A stretch of DNA of 64,000 nt. Origin: SIG78 sp045533055 (lineage in GTDB: Bacteria; Verrucomicrobiota; Lentisphaeria; Victivallales; Victivallaceae). The stretch spans positions 1-64,000 of the forward strand of contig JAZSHD010000236.1 of assembly GCA_045533055.1 (NCBI GenBank), written 5' to 3'. How positions within the stretch are numbered: the stretch's first letter is position 1; every line of letters starts with the position of its first letter. Of the stretch, positions 44,887-53,449 are shown in pieces. The position numbers were made by a program, and so were the translations under genes. The notes under the pieces are model-generated. The model had not been told where the DNA came from. It did no database searches and saw nothing but the letters and a program-made list of their open reading frames with translations.

Positions 44887-45774
44887 ATGAGCAAGCCCTT
44901 TTACTTTGCTATGAGTGTGGACGATGTGGCTCTGAAAGGCTGGAGCAAGCCGGAAAACTTTGAACACCTTATTGAGTTTTTTCAGGCAGAAAAAGTCCCG
45001 GCAACATTCTTTGTAGTGCCCATCGACGAAGAGAGCGATCAACCCTTTTACACCTTGAGCGACCGCTATTTGCCCACCATCAAAAACGCCAAAAAGCTGG
45101 GGTTTGACTTTGGTCAGCACGGTTTGCGGCACAACCGGTTTGAATTGGGCGTGCCGCCGGATATGGTGCTGGATCTGCCTCACGAAGTGGAAAACAAGCG
45201 TTACGCCCGGGAAAATGCCGCCGCTCTTGCTGCCGATCATTGCGTGGAAAATTGCCGTGCCCGGCTCCGTCAGGGCAGAGAAATATTGGAAAAGGCATTC
45301 GGTTTTGAAGTCAAAGGCTTCCGCTCCCCTGCTTTGCAGGAAAGTCCGGGCATGTTTCAGGCCCTTGCCGCCGAAGGCTATACCTACGACAGCAGCAACT
45401 GTATGCAGGAAACCGGCTGGGATTATCTGTTGGACAAAATGGATGTGCCGCCCCGGAAGATCACCCGGGAGCGTTACGAAAGTCTGCGTGCCAAAGGCTA
45501 TAACCTTATGCTGCCTTTAACTTGCGATTACACATGGTATCTGACTTGCGAACGCTATGCTAAAACTATGGAAATGGCAATTCAGGACTTGCAGAGCTGT
45601 ATGCAGCAGGATATACCCTTTGTAACAGTTTGCCATATCGACCCGGTTCATGAGGGCGAAGGCTTGCGTTTTTTGCATGAACTTTATGCCAAAGCCGGAG
45701 AAATGGCTGCTGCCGCCGATCTGGATATAGAATTTGTCAACCTCCAAACTTTAGCAGAAAAGGTGAATTTGTAA
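44887..45774 (+). CDS. NodB-like polysaccharide deacetylase family protein
   Basis: The protein has 295 residues and no signal peptide. AMSVDDVALKG near residue 8 corresponds to the first motif with its acidic pair, VPATFFVVP near 38 to the strand after it, FGQHGLRHNRFELG near 75 to the HxxxH zinc motif, and VKGFRSPALQ near 140 to the third motif. Family members deacetylate N-acetylated sugars. Lack of export suggests action on intracellular mono- or oligosaccharides, together with the PIG-L enzyme two bases upstream. Its stop overlaps the next start by one base. Confidence 0.82.
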   Translation: MSKPFYFAMSVDDVALKGWSKPENFEHLIEFFQAEKVPATFFVVPIDEESDQPFYTLSDRYLPTIKNAKKLGFDFGQHGLRHNRFELGVPPDMVLDLPHEVENKRYARENAAALAADHCVENCRARLRQGREILEKAFGFEVKGFRSPALQESPGMFQALAAEGYTYDSSNCMQETGWDYLLDKMDVPPRKITRERYESLRAKGYNLMLPLTCDYTWYLTCERYAKTMEMAIQDLQSCMQQDIPFVTVCHIDPVHEGEGLRFLHELYAKAGEMAAAADLDIEFVNLQTLAEKVNL

Positions 45775-47255
45775 TGAATAAGAAAGTTCAGATAACCAGT
45801 TTTGATGCCGAAGATGCCGGTGTTTTCGGTGATGTTCTGACCAAACCCCTTATCCGCAGCAAAGCCAAAGTCGGCTTGCTGGCGTTGGGCTACTTTGAAT
45901 ATTGGCGGATGTATCCGGCACTGGAAGATCAGGTGGCAAGCGACCTCAACGGTGCCGCTGAACGGCTGAAATCGGTGTTGAGCGATTGCGAAGTAACCTA
46001 CCCCGGCATGGTCGATACCCTTGACCGTGCCGAAGAAGCGGGTATGGCGTTCCGCAATGCCGAAATCGATGTATTGGTGGTGATCGCCGGAACCTATCTG
46101 CCGGACTTTATAACCATGCACGCCATCAACCGTTGTGCCGCCCGGCCCAAAGTCATACTGTTCAACACCCAGACCGGGTGCAATGTGAATCCCAAAGACA
46201 ACTACATAGCCACCATGCGGAACTCGGCGTTGATCGCCATAACCCAGCTCTCCGGATCATTCCACAAGATGAAGCTGGACTATAAAACCGTGGTGGGCGA
46301 AATCAGCGATATGACCTCTTACGCCAATATCGCCCGGGAAGTCAAAGCTCTCCACGCCGCCAAACGCCTTGCCCTTTCCACCTACGGCATCGTGGGGCAT
46401 GTTTTCCGGGGCATGTATGATCTGGAATTCGACCGTGCCAAGGTGAAAGGTTTTCTGGGGCCGGAAATCATGACTATTCAGGCTGAACACCTGATCGATT
46501 TATGGAAAAAGGTCAGCGAAAGCGAGGCTGAAGAAGTTTCCGAAGCATTGCTCAAACGCTTCAAGAGCCGCAATGTGGATAAAGACGATGTGGTCAAATC
46601 GGTCAAGCTGGGTCTTGCCATGCGTTCTTTGTATAAAAAGTTCAATCTGGACGGCCTCTGCTTCCTCGGTCAGCATTACATCGAAAAGATGACCGGTGCC
46701 CCCGCCCGTATGGGAGCGTCGCTTTTGATGGAACACGACAAGTTCCCGGTGGCATGCGAAGGCGATGTGGGCGGTCTGGTGATGATGGATCTGATGAAAG
46801 ATTTTACCGGCAACACTCCCTTTCAGGCAGAGTGGGGTCAGTTTGACGAAAAGAACAATGCCCTCTTCCTGCTGGGCCACGGCATCGGCACGCCCGACCT
46901 TGCCGCTTCCGACGACGCCATAACCCTTACCGGTTCGCCGGAAGAATGGGGCTTCAAAGGCGGCGGACTCAACTATGAATTGATAATGAAACCCGGCACC
47001 GTGACTTTCGGGCATGTGCTTAACTGCGGCGAAACTTACCGTATGCTTATAAGCAAGGGCGAAAGTTTTGAATTCCCCACTTTGCCCTGCAACGAACTCC
47101 ATGCCATGGTGCGGGTGGAAAAACCGGTCAAACAGTATTTGGAAGAGCTGATCTCTGTCGGTGTGGCACACCACGCCATTGCAGTCCACGGCGACTGCAC
47201 GGCGGCATTGGAAAGAACAGCAGAACTTATGCGGATCGAAGTGGTGAAATTATGA
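45774..47255 (+). CDS. L-fucose/L-arabinose isomerase-like protein
   Basis: The protein has 493 residues. KVGLLALGYFEYWRMYP near residue 33, VLVVIAGTYLPDF near 102, VGHVFRGMYDLEFD near 207, CFLGQHYIEK near 300 and GASLLMEHDKFPVACEGDVGGL near 317 match the fucose/arabinose isomerase superfamily. The Glu-Asp-His set that binds manganese would be in the last-named segments and GHVLNCGETYR near 420. It would convert an aldose to a ketose. The following SGNH hydrolase gene overlaps by 4 bp. The context with two deacetylases suggests a deacetylated amino sugar or a deoxysugar as the substrate. Confidence 0.82.
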   Translation: MNKKVQITSFDAEDAGVFGDVLTKPLIRSKAKVGLLALGYFEYWRMYPALEDQVASDLNGAAERLKSVLSDCEVTYPGMVDTLDRAEEAGMAFRNAEIDVLVVIAGTYLPDFITMHAINRCAARPKVILFNTQTGCNVNPKDNYIATMRNSALIAITQLSGSFHKMKLDYKTVVGEISDMTSYANIAREVKALHAAKRLALSTYGIVGHVFRGMYDLEFDRAKVKGFLGPEIMTIQAEHLIDLWKKVSESEAEEVSEALLKRFKSRNVDKDDVVKSVKLGLAMRSLYKKFNLDGLCFLGQHYIEKMTGAPARMGASLLMEHDKFPVACEGDVGGLVMMDLMKDFTGNTPFQAEWGQFDEKNNALFLLGHGIGTPDLAASDDAITLTGSPEEWGFKGGGLNYELIMKPGTVTFGHVLNCGETYRMLISKGESFEFPTLPCNELHAMVRVEKPVKQYLEELISVGVAHHAIAVHGDCTAALERTAELMRIEVVKL

Positions 47256-48004
47256 GCAAATTAACTGAAAAGCTCCGGATCTTTGAGCGGATCGAAGCGG
47301 GCAAAAATGTCCATGTATTGGCTCTGGGCAGCTCCAATACCGAACACTTTATGGTGGGGGCTCACTGGTTTGACTATGTAAATATCGGCTTTATGCACAA
47401 ATACCGCCGCTGGACCGATGACCGCAGTTCGGTGGATAACCCCGCACTTTGTCTGAATGCGGGCACCAGCAACAACACCACAGCCGAACTCCTGAATCGT
47501 TTTGACCGGGATGTGGCACCGTTCAAGCCCGATCTGATGATCCTGACAGCCGGGATCAACGATGCCAACCCCAACCGGAATGTCAGCAAAGATGAATACC
47601 GCAACAATCTTATTGAGTTGCGGAAACGGGTCAATGATCTGGGCGGCGATGTGCTTTTCCAGACCTATTACTCCTGCGACAAAGAAAAACTTATGGAAAC
47701 CCGGCCGGATTGGGCGGCAAATTATGAGCCTTATATTGAAATAATCCGGGAAGTTGCCGGAGAGTATCTCAACGACAACTTCAAACGCTGGGAACGGCTG
47801 CGTAAATACGATATCAAAGCCTTCCGGCTGCTGCTGCGGGACAGTTTGCATCTCAATCCCGACGGCAACGCCGTCATCGGTCTGGATCTGGCACGCTTGC
47901 TGGAGCTGCCGGTGCCCGACGAAAACCTGCCCTGGATCAAAGCGGGGGTCTTCGCCCGGAAAACCATGGACTTGCTGGAAGCCATGGAAAAAATGGAGAA
48001 ATAA
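47252..48004 (+). CDS. SGNH/GDSL-family hydrolase
   Basis: The protein has 250 residues and no signal peptide. Block I is VHVLALGSSNTEHF with the nucleophile Ser near residue 28, block II/III is represented by CLNAGTSNNTTAEL and LMILTAGINDANPN, and block V is DSLHLNPDGNAVIG with the catalytic Asp and His near 205. Such enzymes remove O-acetyl groups from sugars. It is the last gene of the deacetylase-isomerase operon and ends six bases from the stop of the convergent regulator gene. Confidence 0.88.
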   Translation: MSKLTEKLRIFERIEAGKNVHVLALGSSNTEHFMVGAHWFDYVNIGFMHKYRRWTDDRSSVDNPALCLNAGTSNNTTAELLNRFDRDVAPFKPDLMILTAGINDANPNRNVSKDEYRNNLIELRKRVNDLGGDVLFQTYYSCDKEKLMETRPDWAANYEPYIEIIREVAGEYLNDNFKRWERLRKYDIKAFRLLLRDSLHLNPDGNAVIGLDLARLLELPVPDENLPWIKAGVFARKTMDLLEAMEKMEK

Positions 48005-48010
48005 ACAGTT

Positions 48011-48898
48011 TTACCGGTTCTCCGTGCGGTACTCTCCCGGACTGCAATTCAGATGTTTGCGGAATGCCCGGTTGAACTGGGATATGGAGCCGAAGCCGCA
48101 GAGAAAGCTTATTTCAGATACCGACAACGAAGTATCCGTAAGCATTTCTCTGGCTTTGGTGAGCCGTAAAAAAGTCAGGTAATTGCCGAAAGATACATTC
48201 AGCTCTTTTTTGAAAATGTGTGCCAGATGCCCGGAGCTGATAAAAAAGTGTTTGGCGACCTGATTGATGGAAAGTTTTTTCATAAAATTGCTTTCCAGAT
48301 ACTTTTTTACCGATTCGATTTTTGCCGGGGTATTGAGTTTTTCCATCATCACAATATTGTCGTGGGTGGAACGCAAATGACGCCCGATGATGTTCAGAAA
48401 TCCCAGCAGAGCCTCCAGTTGCACTTTGCTCAAGCGGGGCGACTGCCGGTAGGCATGATAGAGTTTATCGGCATCAAGCTCGAACCGGCTGGCGATATCT
48501 TCGATCTGGCTGCGGCTCAATTCTTCGTTATCGTTCAAATGAAACTGCCCGGCGGTAACGCTGCCGATGTAATTGCCGCTGCGGTCAAACAAAGGTACCA
48601 TGACATCCGTCAATCCGGCATGACAGGTGTAGCACAATTCCTGCCGGGAGAGTTCGGCAGCTTTGGCGTATTTCAGGTCGCATTGAGAACATGCAGCGTT
48701 GCCGGATACTGACTGCCGGATATATTGACAGTAGGGGTTGAAATTCGCTCCGCCGGAGAGTTTGAGCATCTCCCCATCCGGTGCGGCAAAGTCGATGATT
48801 ATTCCCAGCAATCCCTGCAGAACATGACTGTATTCGTGGAGCAGCCGTTCCTTGCCCAATTTGGCAAAAGCCTGTTCGGTAATAGTGCGTTGTGCCAT
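48011..48898 (-). CDS. PocR-type sensor/AraC family transcriptional regulator
   Basis: The protein has 295 residues. The PocR-like sensor covers about 15-165, with NPYCQYIRQSVSGNAACSQCD near residue 52 and LCYTCHAGLTDVMVPLF near 88. The AraC domain covers about 195-295: LSINQVAKHFFISSGHLAHIFKKELN and VSEISFLCGFGSISQFNRAF. It is divergent from the long plus-strand cluster that starts at 49092. Two direct repeats 21 bp apart touch the -35 of that cluster's promoter. It is very similar in design to the regulators at 43.1 and 37.4 kb. Confidence 0.9.
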   Translation of the reverse strand: MAQRTITEQAFAKLGKERLLHEYSHVLQGLLGIIIDFAAPDGEMLKLSGGANFNPYCQYIRQSVSGNAACSQCDLKYAKAAELSRQELCYTCHAGLTDVMVPLFDRSGNYIGSVTAGQFHLNDNEELSRSQIEDIASRFELDADKLYHAYRQSPRLSKVQLEALLGFLNIIGRHLRSTHDNIVMMEKLNTPAKIESVKKYLESNFMKKLSINQVAKHFFISSGHLAHIFKKELNVSFGNYLTFLRLTKAREMLTDTSLSVSEISFLCGFGSISQFNRAFRKHLNCSPGEYRTENR

Positions 48899-48990
48899 AA
48901 GCCAATCCTTCTGTTAAAACATTTTATGCAACTATAACACCGTTAAATGGCTTTGTCAAGCACCAAAAGGCTTGCAAAACGATCGTTTTC

Positions 48991-49052
48991 GCAGAATATG
49001 CGTAAAATAACGCAGAATACGCATTGCAAATAAATTTGTTTTGTTGTATAGT
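48991..49052 (+). promoter_or_regulatory. AraC-type activator site and promoter of the 49-62 kb cluster
   Basis: The direct repeats GCAGAATATGCG (48991-49002) and GCAGAATACGCA (49012-49023) start 21 bp apart. The second repeat directly touches TTGCAA (49024-49029), which is 17 bp from TATAGT (49047-49052). Start of transcription would be near 49059. The layout matches the araI-type class II activator site. Confidence 0.68.
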
Positions 49053-49091
49053 GTAGACAGAACGATGTTCCAAATATTCAGGGGTGGACAA

Positions 49092-50114
49092 ATGTCTGAT
49101 TTTATTCAATGCGTGAATGGAGCAATACCGGCGGCGGATGTTGAAATGATCCTGCCGCACGAACACTTTTTCATTGATTTGAGCAATCAGGCAAACCATG
49201 CGGAAAGTCGCCCGGTGACCCCGGCTGACCGCATGAAACTTATGCACGACCCTTACTGCATGACCGATAATCTTCTGCTGGACGATCTTGATGCGGCTGT
49301 TGCGGAATGTAATGAACTTGCGGCAATGAACTGCAATCTGGTGGTGGATTGCTCCAACTCCTGCTGCGGGCAGGATGGGGAAAAATTGCAGGCTCTTTCT
49401 CAAGCGGGCAATATAAATATCGTTGCCGGTTGCGGATTGTATACCGCTGATACTCATCCCGGCTGGGTCAAAGATGCTCCGGTGGAAGAGATCACGGAAT
49501 TTCTTATGCAGGAGATCACTTGCGGCATTGCCCCCAACGGCTGCCGGCCGGGGATCATCGGCGAAATCGGCACCAGTAAAACTGTTCTGCCTGCCGAACG
49601 CAAAGTTTTGCAGGCGGCGTTCCGGGCATGCAAAGCAACAAACCTTGCAGTAATGGTGCATATCTACCCCTGGGCAGACAATGGTTTGGAAGTTCTGGAG
49701 ATAATGCGGGATAATCAGGTCGCACCCGACCGGGTGGTGATCTGCCACAGCGATGTAACCCCCGATAAAGATTATATATGGGAAGTTTTGAAACAGGGTG
49801 CGTTTATTGAGTTTGACAATTTCGGCAAAGAATTCACCTGCGAACCCGGCGGATTTGCCGACGGCAGTTTTATAAAAGATACTCAAAGAGTAAAACTTGC
49901 CGCCGGGATCCTCAAAAGTTCATACGCTTCGCAGCTTTTGATAACCAACGATATTTGCCTCAAGTGCATGCTCCGCAGCCGGGGCGGCGAAGGCTATACG
50001 CATATATTGCGTAACATAGTGCCGATGCTCGCACAAGAAGGCTTTGATATTGAAGAAATAAAACAGCGTTTGCTGCACGATAATCCCTTGCGGATGCTTT
50101 GCGGCAAACTATAA
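49092..50114 (+). CDS. phosphotriesterase-family amidohydrolase
   Basis: The protein has 340 residues. The ATG at 49092 is preferred over an upstream in-frame codon because AGGGGTGG precedes it and because of the promoter position. LPHEHFFID near residue 20 is the paired His motif. GIIGEIGTSK near 157 has Glu at the bridging-ligand position that is a carboxylated Lys in phosphotriesterase itself. VMVHIYPW near 192 and VVICHSDVTPD near 220 give the two further His ligands, and LITNDICLK near 295 gives the Asp. The full binuclear metal site is present. Likely substrates are lactones or sugar-related esters. It is the first gene of the long cluster. Confidence 0.82.
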   Translation: MSDFIQCVNGAIPAADVEMILPHEHFFIDLSNQANHAESRPVTPADRMKLMHDPYCMTDNLLLDDLDAAVAECNELAAMNCNLVVDCSNSCCGQDGEKLQALSQAGNINIVAGCGLYTADTHPGWVKDAPVEEITEFLMQEITCGIAPNGCRPGIIGEIGTSKTVLPAERKVLQAAFRACKATNLAVMVHIYPWADNGLEVLEIMRDNQVAPDRVVICHSDVTPDKDYIWEVLKQGAFIEFDNFGKEFTCEPGGFADGSFIKDTQRVKLAAGILKSSYASQLLITNDICLKCMLRSRGGEGYTHILRNIVPMLAQEGFDIEEIKQRLLHDNPLRMLCGKL

Positions 50115-50161
50115 AAATAAAAAACAAACAAAAATCCCCCCTAAAGTAAGGAGTTGAAAAA

Positions 50162-50878
50162 ATGAAAAAAATCTTTTTGCTGACCGCAGTCTTGAGTCTG
50201 ACAACAGCGGTGTTTGCCGCCGGAGAACCCTTTGCCGCATGGAACTTTGACAATGTGAACGGCACCATCGTGCCGCCGGTTGCCGGCAAATGGAATTTGA
50301 CCTTGCAGAATATGCCGAATGTCAAAGTCGTGCCGGGCAAAAACGGTCAGGCGGTGGCTTTTCTGGGCAAAGATAAGGAACGCAACACCGTGGGCAGCTC
50401 TTATGTAAGCAGTATAAAATTCGATTGCAGCAAGCCCTTTACTATCGAAACGGTTTTCAAGCTCAATAAAGATGCCGGATACCGCAATTTCAAAGAGATC
50501 ATCTGCTTTGCCGACAGTGAACGCGGCCCCGGTTTGATCGTGGCTATCTTCTATGACCGTATCATCGTACGCAGCGGCGACGGCAAAAAGATTTTTGATA
50601 TGAATACCGATGCTACCAAAACCGCCATCACCCGGGACAAATGGCACTTTTTGACCGTCACCTACGATGGCAAGACTGTTTCCATCTATTTTAACGGTGT
50701 GCTGGCAGCAGCCAAAGAGCTTACCGTAACCTGCGGCAAATATACGACCATGTTTGTCGGTTCGTTCCGCAACGCCTACGCTTATGCTTTGCAAGGGGCA
50801 GTTGATGAGCTGAAACTCTACAACTTTGCCAAAACTTCCGCTGAAGTTGCCGAAGCATATCTTGCCTTTGAAGAATAA
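50162..50878 (+). CDS. secreted LamG/concanavalin-like domain protein
   Basis: The protein has 238 residues. A signal peptide ends near VFAAG (residues 1-20), and an AAGGAG site precedes the ATG. The mature part is one LamG-like jelly roll: AAWNFDN, SSYVSSIKFDCSKPFTIETVFKL, WHFLTVTYDGKTVSIYFNGVL near residue 162 and QGAVDELKLYNFA near 215 are standard strands of this fold. Such domains bind glycans. It has no catalytic part, so it is probably a binding protein at the envelope. It lies 15 bp before a large hydrolase gene. Confidence 0.8.
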   Translation: MKKIFLLTAVLSLTTAVFAAGEPFAAWNFDNVNGTIVPPVAGKWNLTLQNMPNVKVVPGKNGQAVAFLGKDKERNTVGSSYVSSIKFDCSKPFTIETVFKLNKDAGYRNFKEIICFADSERGPGLIVAIFYDRIIVRSGDGKKIFDMNTDATKTAITRDKWHFLTVTYDGKTVSIYFNGVLAAAKELTVTCGKYTTMFVGSFRNAYAYALQGAVDELKLYNFAKTSAEVAEAYLAFEE

Positions 50879-50902
50879 TATTTTTGAAAGGTCGTGGCTA
50901 TT

Positions 50903-53437
50903 ATGAAAAAACATTTCCGGTTGATAATGGCAACTCTGCTGGGGTCATTTACTCTGCTGAACGCCCAGGTACCGTCGATCAAAGCCACCCGGGTCGAGCC
51001 CAAAGCGATCAAGATCGATGGGGTGCTGAACGAAAGTGTGTGGCAAAATTCGCCCAAATATACCAATTTCACCCGTTTGAACAGCAATGGTCAAAAGGCT
51101 GCCGAACAAACTGTTTTTCAGGTGGCGGCGTCACCGGAAGGCCTGTACTGGGCATTTCGCAGTATCGACAAAAGTTTGCAGTGCAATATAACCGCTCGTG
51201 ATGGCGAACTCTGGCAGGAAGATTCGCTGGAACTCTTTATCTGTGCCGATGATCCGCTGCCCGAAGACCCCAATGTACGCCGGGGCAGACACTTTATATT
51301 CAACGCCCTCGGCACCAGATACGACGATACATTCCTGGCCGGAGTAAGCAATGCCAAATGGAACTCGGATTGGAAATGTGCCGCCAAGAAAAATGCCGAT
51401 GGGTTTACTGCCGAGATCTTTATACCCTATTACGCCATGGAACTGGATCAGGCAAAAAAGTTCTGGCGGTTCAATGTGGGTCGGGAAAATTACACCGGCG
51501 AAAAGATGGAAATTTCTGTCTGGAGTCCCACCAACGCCTTTTTGCACATGGACAACTTTGCGGTGCTGGAAGTACCGGCAGTCGATTACCGGCGGTTCGA
51601 TAACAAGATATCTTCGCTGGAACTGAAAACTCTCCCCACCGCCGCCGGGGTCAGCCAGCAGCTTTCCGGCAAGATCACTGCGGCAAACAGCACTATTGCC
51701 ACTTTGCAGGCAGTTGCCCGGCAGGATGGCAAGATCAAAGCGTTCAACCGCACCAATGTAAAACTCTCTGCCGACAAAGCCGTCAGTTTTTCACTGCCGC
51801 TGCCGGTAGGCAAATCCGGCGAATACCATCTGGCGATCACTTTGAAAGATGCTCAAGGCAAGATATTTTATACCGAAGCCAACTTTTCCATGCAAGCAGT
51901 ACCCTTTACCATTATGCTGGAAAATCCCGCTTACCGCAAAAGTATTTTTGCCGGACAAAAGGATAAAACACTCCGGGTGAGCATGAAGTTCGAAGCCGAC
52001 AGCAAACTTTTGAAAAACGCCCGCTGCGTGCTTACTGTCCGCGATAAAAATCAGAAAGTCATTTTCAGCCAGACCCAACCCGCCGCCAATAGAGTAACAT
52101 TTGCCGCAGATACTGCCAAGTGGCAGCCGGGGGAATACACTCTTTGTGTGGAAAGCTCCGGCACCGCCGCATTAACCGGCAAACTTACCGAAAAAATCAG
52201 TATTGCAGCACCGCCGGAAGCGGGCAATACCGTTTATCTGGGCAAAAACCGGGAAGTCATACTCAACGGCAACCCCTTCTTCCCCCGGGGTTTTATCGGT
52301 GGAGCTTACGAAGAAGAGTTGTTCAGTCTGCTGGAAAAAAGTTCTTACAATACGCTGCACTTTTACATGCTCAACCGCCTTTCCATGGAGCGCATCCGTC
52401 AGGTATTGGATCAGGCGCAGCGGTACAACCTAAAAGTCATCATGTACCCTTATCACCAGACCGGTATCGGATTTTTCGGCTTTTCGGAAAACGGCAAACG
52501 CAATCAGCCGCGTATGAGCGATGCGGCGTGGGAGCGTATGCGTAAAATGGTCAATGAAGTCCGCAAACATCCGGCATTTCTCGGCTGGTATTTGTATGAC
52601 GAACCCCGTGGTGCAGAGTTCTGCGGCGAATTGCGGAAAGTCTACAGTTTTCTCCGTGAAACCGACCCTCACCACCCGGTCATAGGGACGGATTGCAGTG
52701 CCGACGGCTGTATCAGCAAAAACGAAGGCTTCTGCGATATACACATTCTTGACCTTTATCCGCACCCGCTTACCGACGGCACCTTTGTCCGACCCATCTC
52801 TGCAGTCATGAGCAGTATGAAAATGGTCAATGAAAATATCGGGGCTGCCGGTGCATGGTTCTGCCCGGAAGCTTTTACCCCGCTGAAAGGCAATTACCGC
52901 ACCATCAGCTACCGGGAGATCCGCTGTATCATCTACGGCTCCATCATCAACGGTGCTACCGGTATTCTGCCCTACAAGATCGGGGATCCGCCCACCAAAT
53001 ATTACAGTACCTGGGTCAATGCGGGTATATTCTACCACCCGGATATGCGTTTGGGGTATCTGGAAGGTATGGGGCCGGAACTCAAAGCGTTGGAAGATGT
53101 ATTGCTTGAACCCCAAAGATTGCCGGTAACCAGCAATAACAAAGAGCTTTTGCTCATGCGTAAAGAGTATAAAGGCAAAACCTTTGTCTTTGCGGTGAAC
53201 CCCACCGGCAAAACTTTTGAAGCCAAACTCCAGCTGCCCGGATTTTCCGGCGGCGAATTGAAAGTTTTCAACGAAAACCGCAATGTAAAAGTTGCCAAAG
53301 CAGCGTTTGCCGACACATTCAACGCCTACGCCACGCACATTTACACCGATTGCAGCACCATAAAAGAAACGGTGAATGTTGCCGGATTGGAAGAAAAAAT
53401 ACGATTAGCAGATAACGAAGCAAAAAAACAAAAGTAA
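50903..53437 (+). CDS. secreted glycoside hydrolase with CBM9-like domain and GH-A type barrel
   Basis: The protein has 844 residues. The ATG at 50903 starts a signal peptide (LIMATLLGSFTLLNAQ). Residues about 22-215 are a CBM9-like domain: IKIDGVLNESVWQNSP, LYWAFRSIDKSL and WQEDSLELFI. A beta domain follows. The barrel starts near residue 450 with VILNGNPFFPRGFIGGAYEE, a form common in GH2- and GH42-like clan A enzymes. FLGWYLYDEPRGAEF near 562 offers the acid/base Glu. GAAGAWFCPEAFTP near 650 offers a second Glu in the expected strand. It likely cleaves beta-linked glycans, but no GH family can be named safely. Confidence 0.65.
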   Translation: MKKHFRLIMATLLGSFTLLNAQVPSIKATRVEPKAIKIDGVLNESVWQNSPKYTNFTRLNSNGQKAAEQTVFQVAASPEGLYWAFRSIDKSLQCNITARDGELWQEDSLELFICADDPLPEDPNVRRGRHFIFNALGTRYDDTFLAGVSNAKWNSDWKCAAKKNADGFTAEIFIPYYAMELDQAKKFWRFNVGRENYTGEKMEISVWSPTNAFLHMDNFAVLEVPAVDYRRFDNKISSLELKTLPTAAGVSQQLSGKITAANSTIATLQAVARQDGKIKAFNRTNVKLSADKAVSFSLPLPVGKSGEYHLAITLKDAQGKIFYTEANFSMQAVPFTIMLENPAYRKSIFAGQKDKTLRVSMKFEADSKLLKNARCVLTVRDKNQKVIFSQTQPAANRVTFAADTAKWQPGEYTLCVESSGTAALTGKLTEKISIAAPPEAGNTVYLGKNREVILNGNPFFPRGFIGGAYEEELFSLLEKSSYNTLHFYMLNRLSMERIRQVLDQAQRYNLKVIMYPYHQTGIGFFGFSENGKRNQPRMSDAAWERMRKMVNEVRKHPAFLGWYLYDEPRGAEFCGELRKVYSFLRETDPHHPVIGTDCSADGCISKNEGFCDIHILDLYPHPLTDGTFVRPISAVMSSMKMVNENIGAAGAWFCPEAFTPLKGNYRTISYREIRCIIYGSIINGATGILPYKIGDPPTKYYSTWVNAGIFYHPDMRLGYLEGMGPELKALEDVLLEPQRLPVTSNNKELLLMRKEYKGKTFVFAVNPTGKTFEAKLQLPGFSGGELKVFNENRNVKVAKAAFADTFNAYATHIYTDCSTIKETVNVAGLEEKIRLADNEAKKQK

Positions 53438-53449
53438 GGAGTAAATTCT

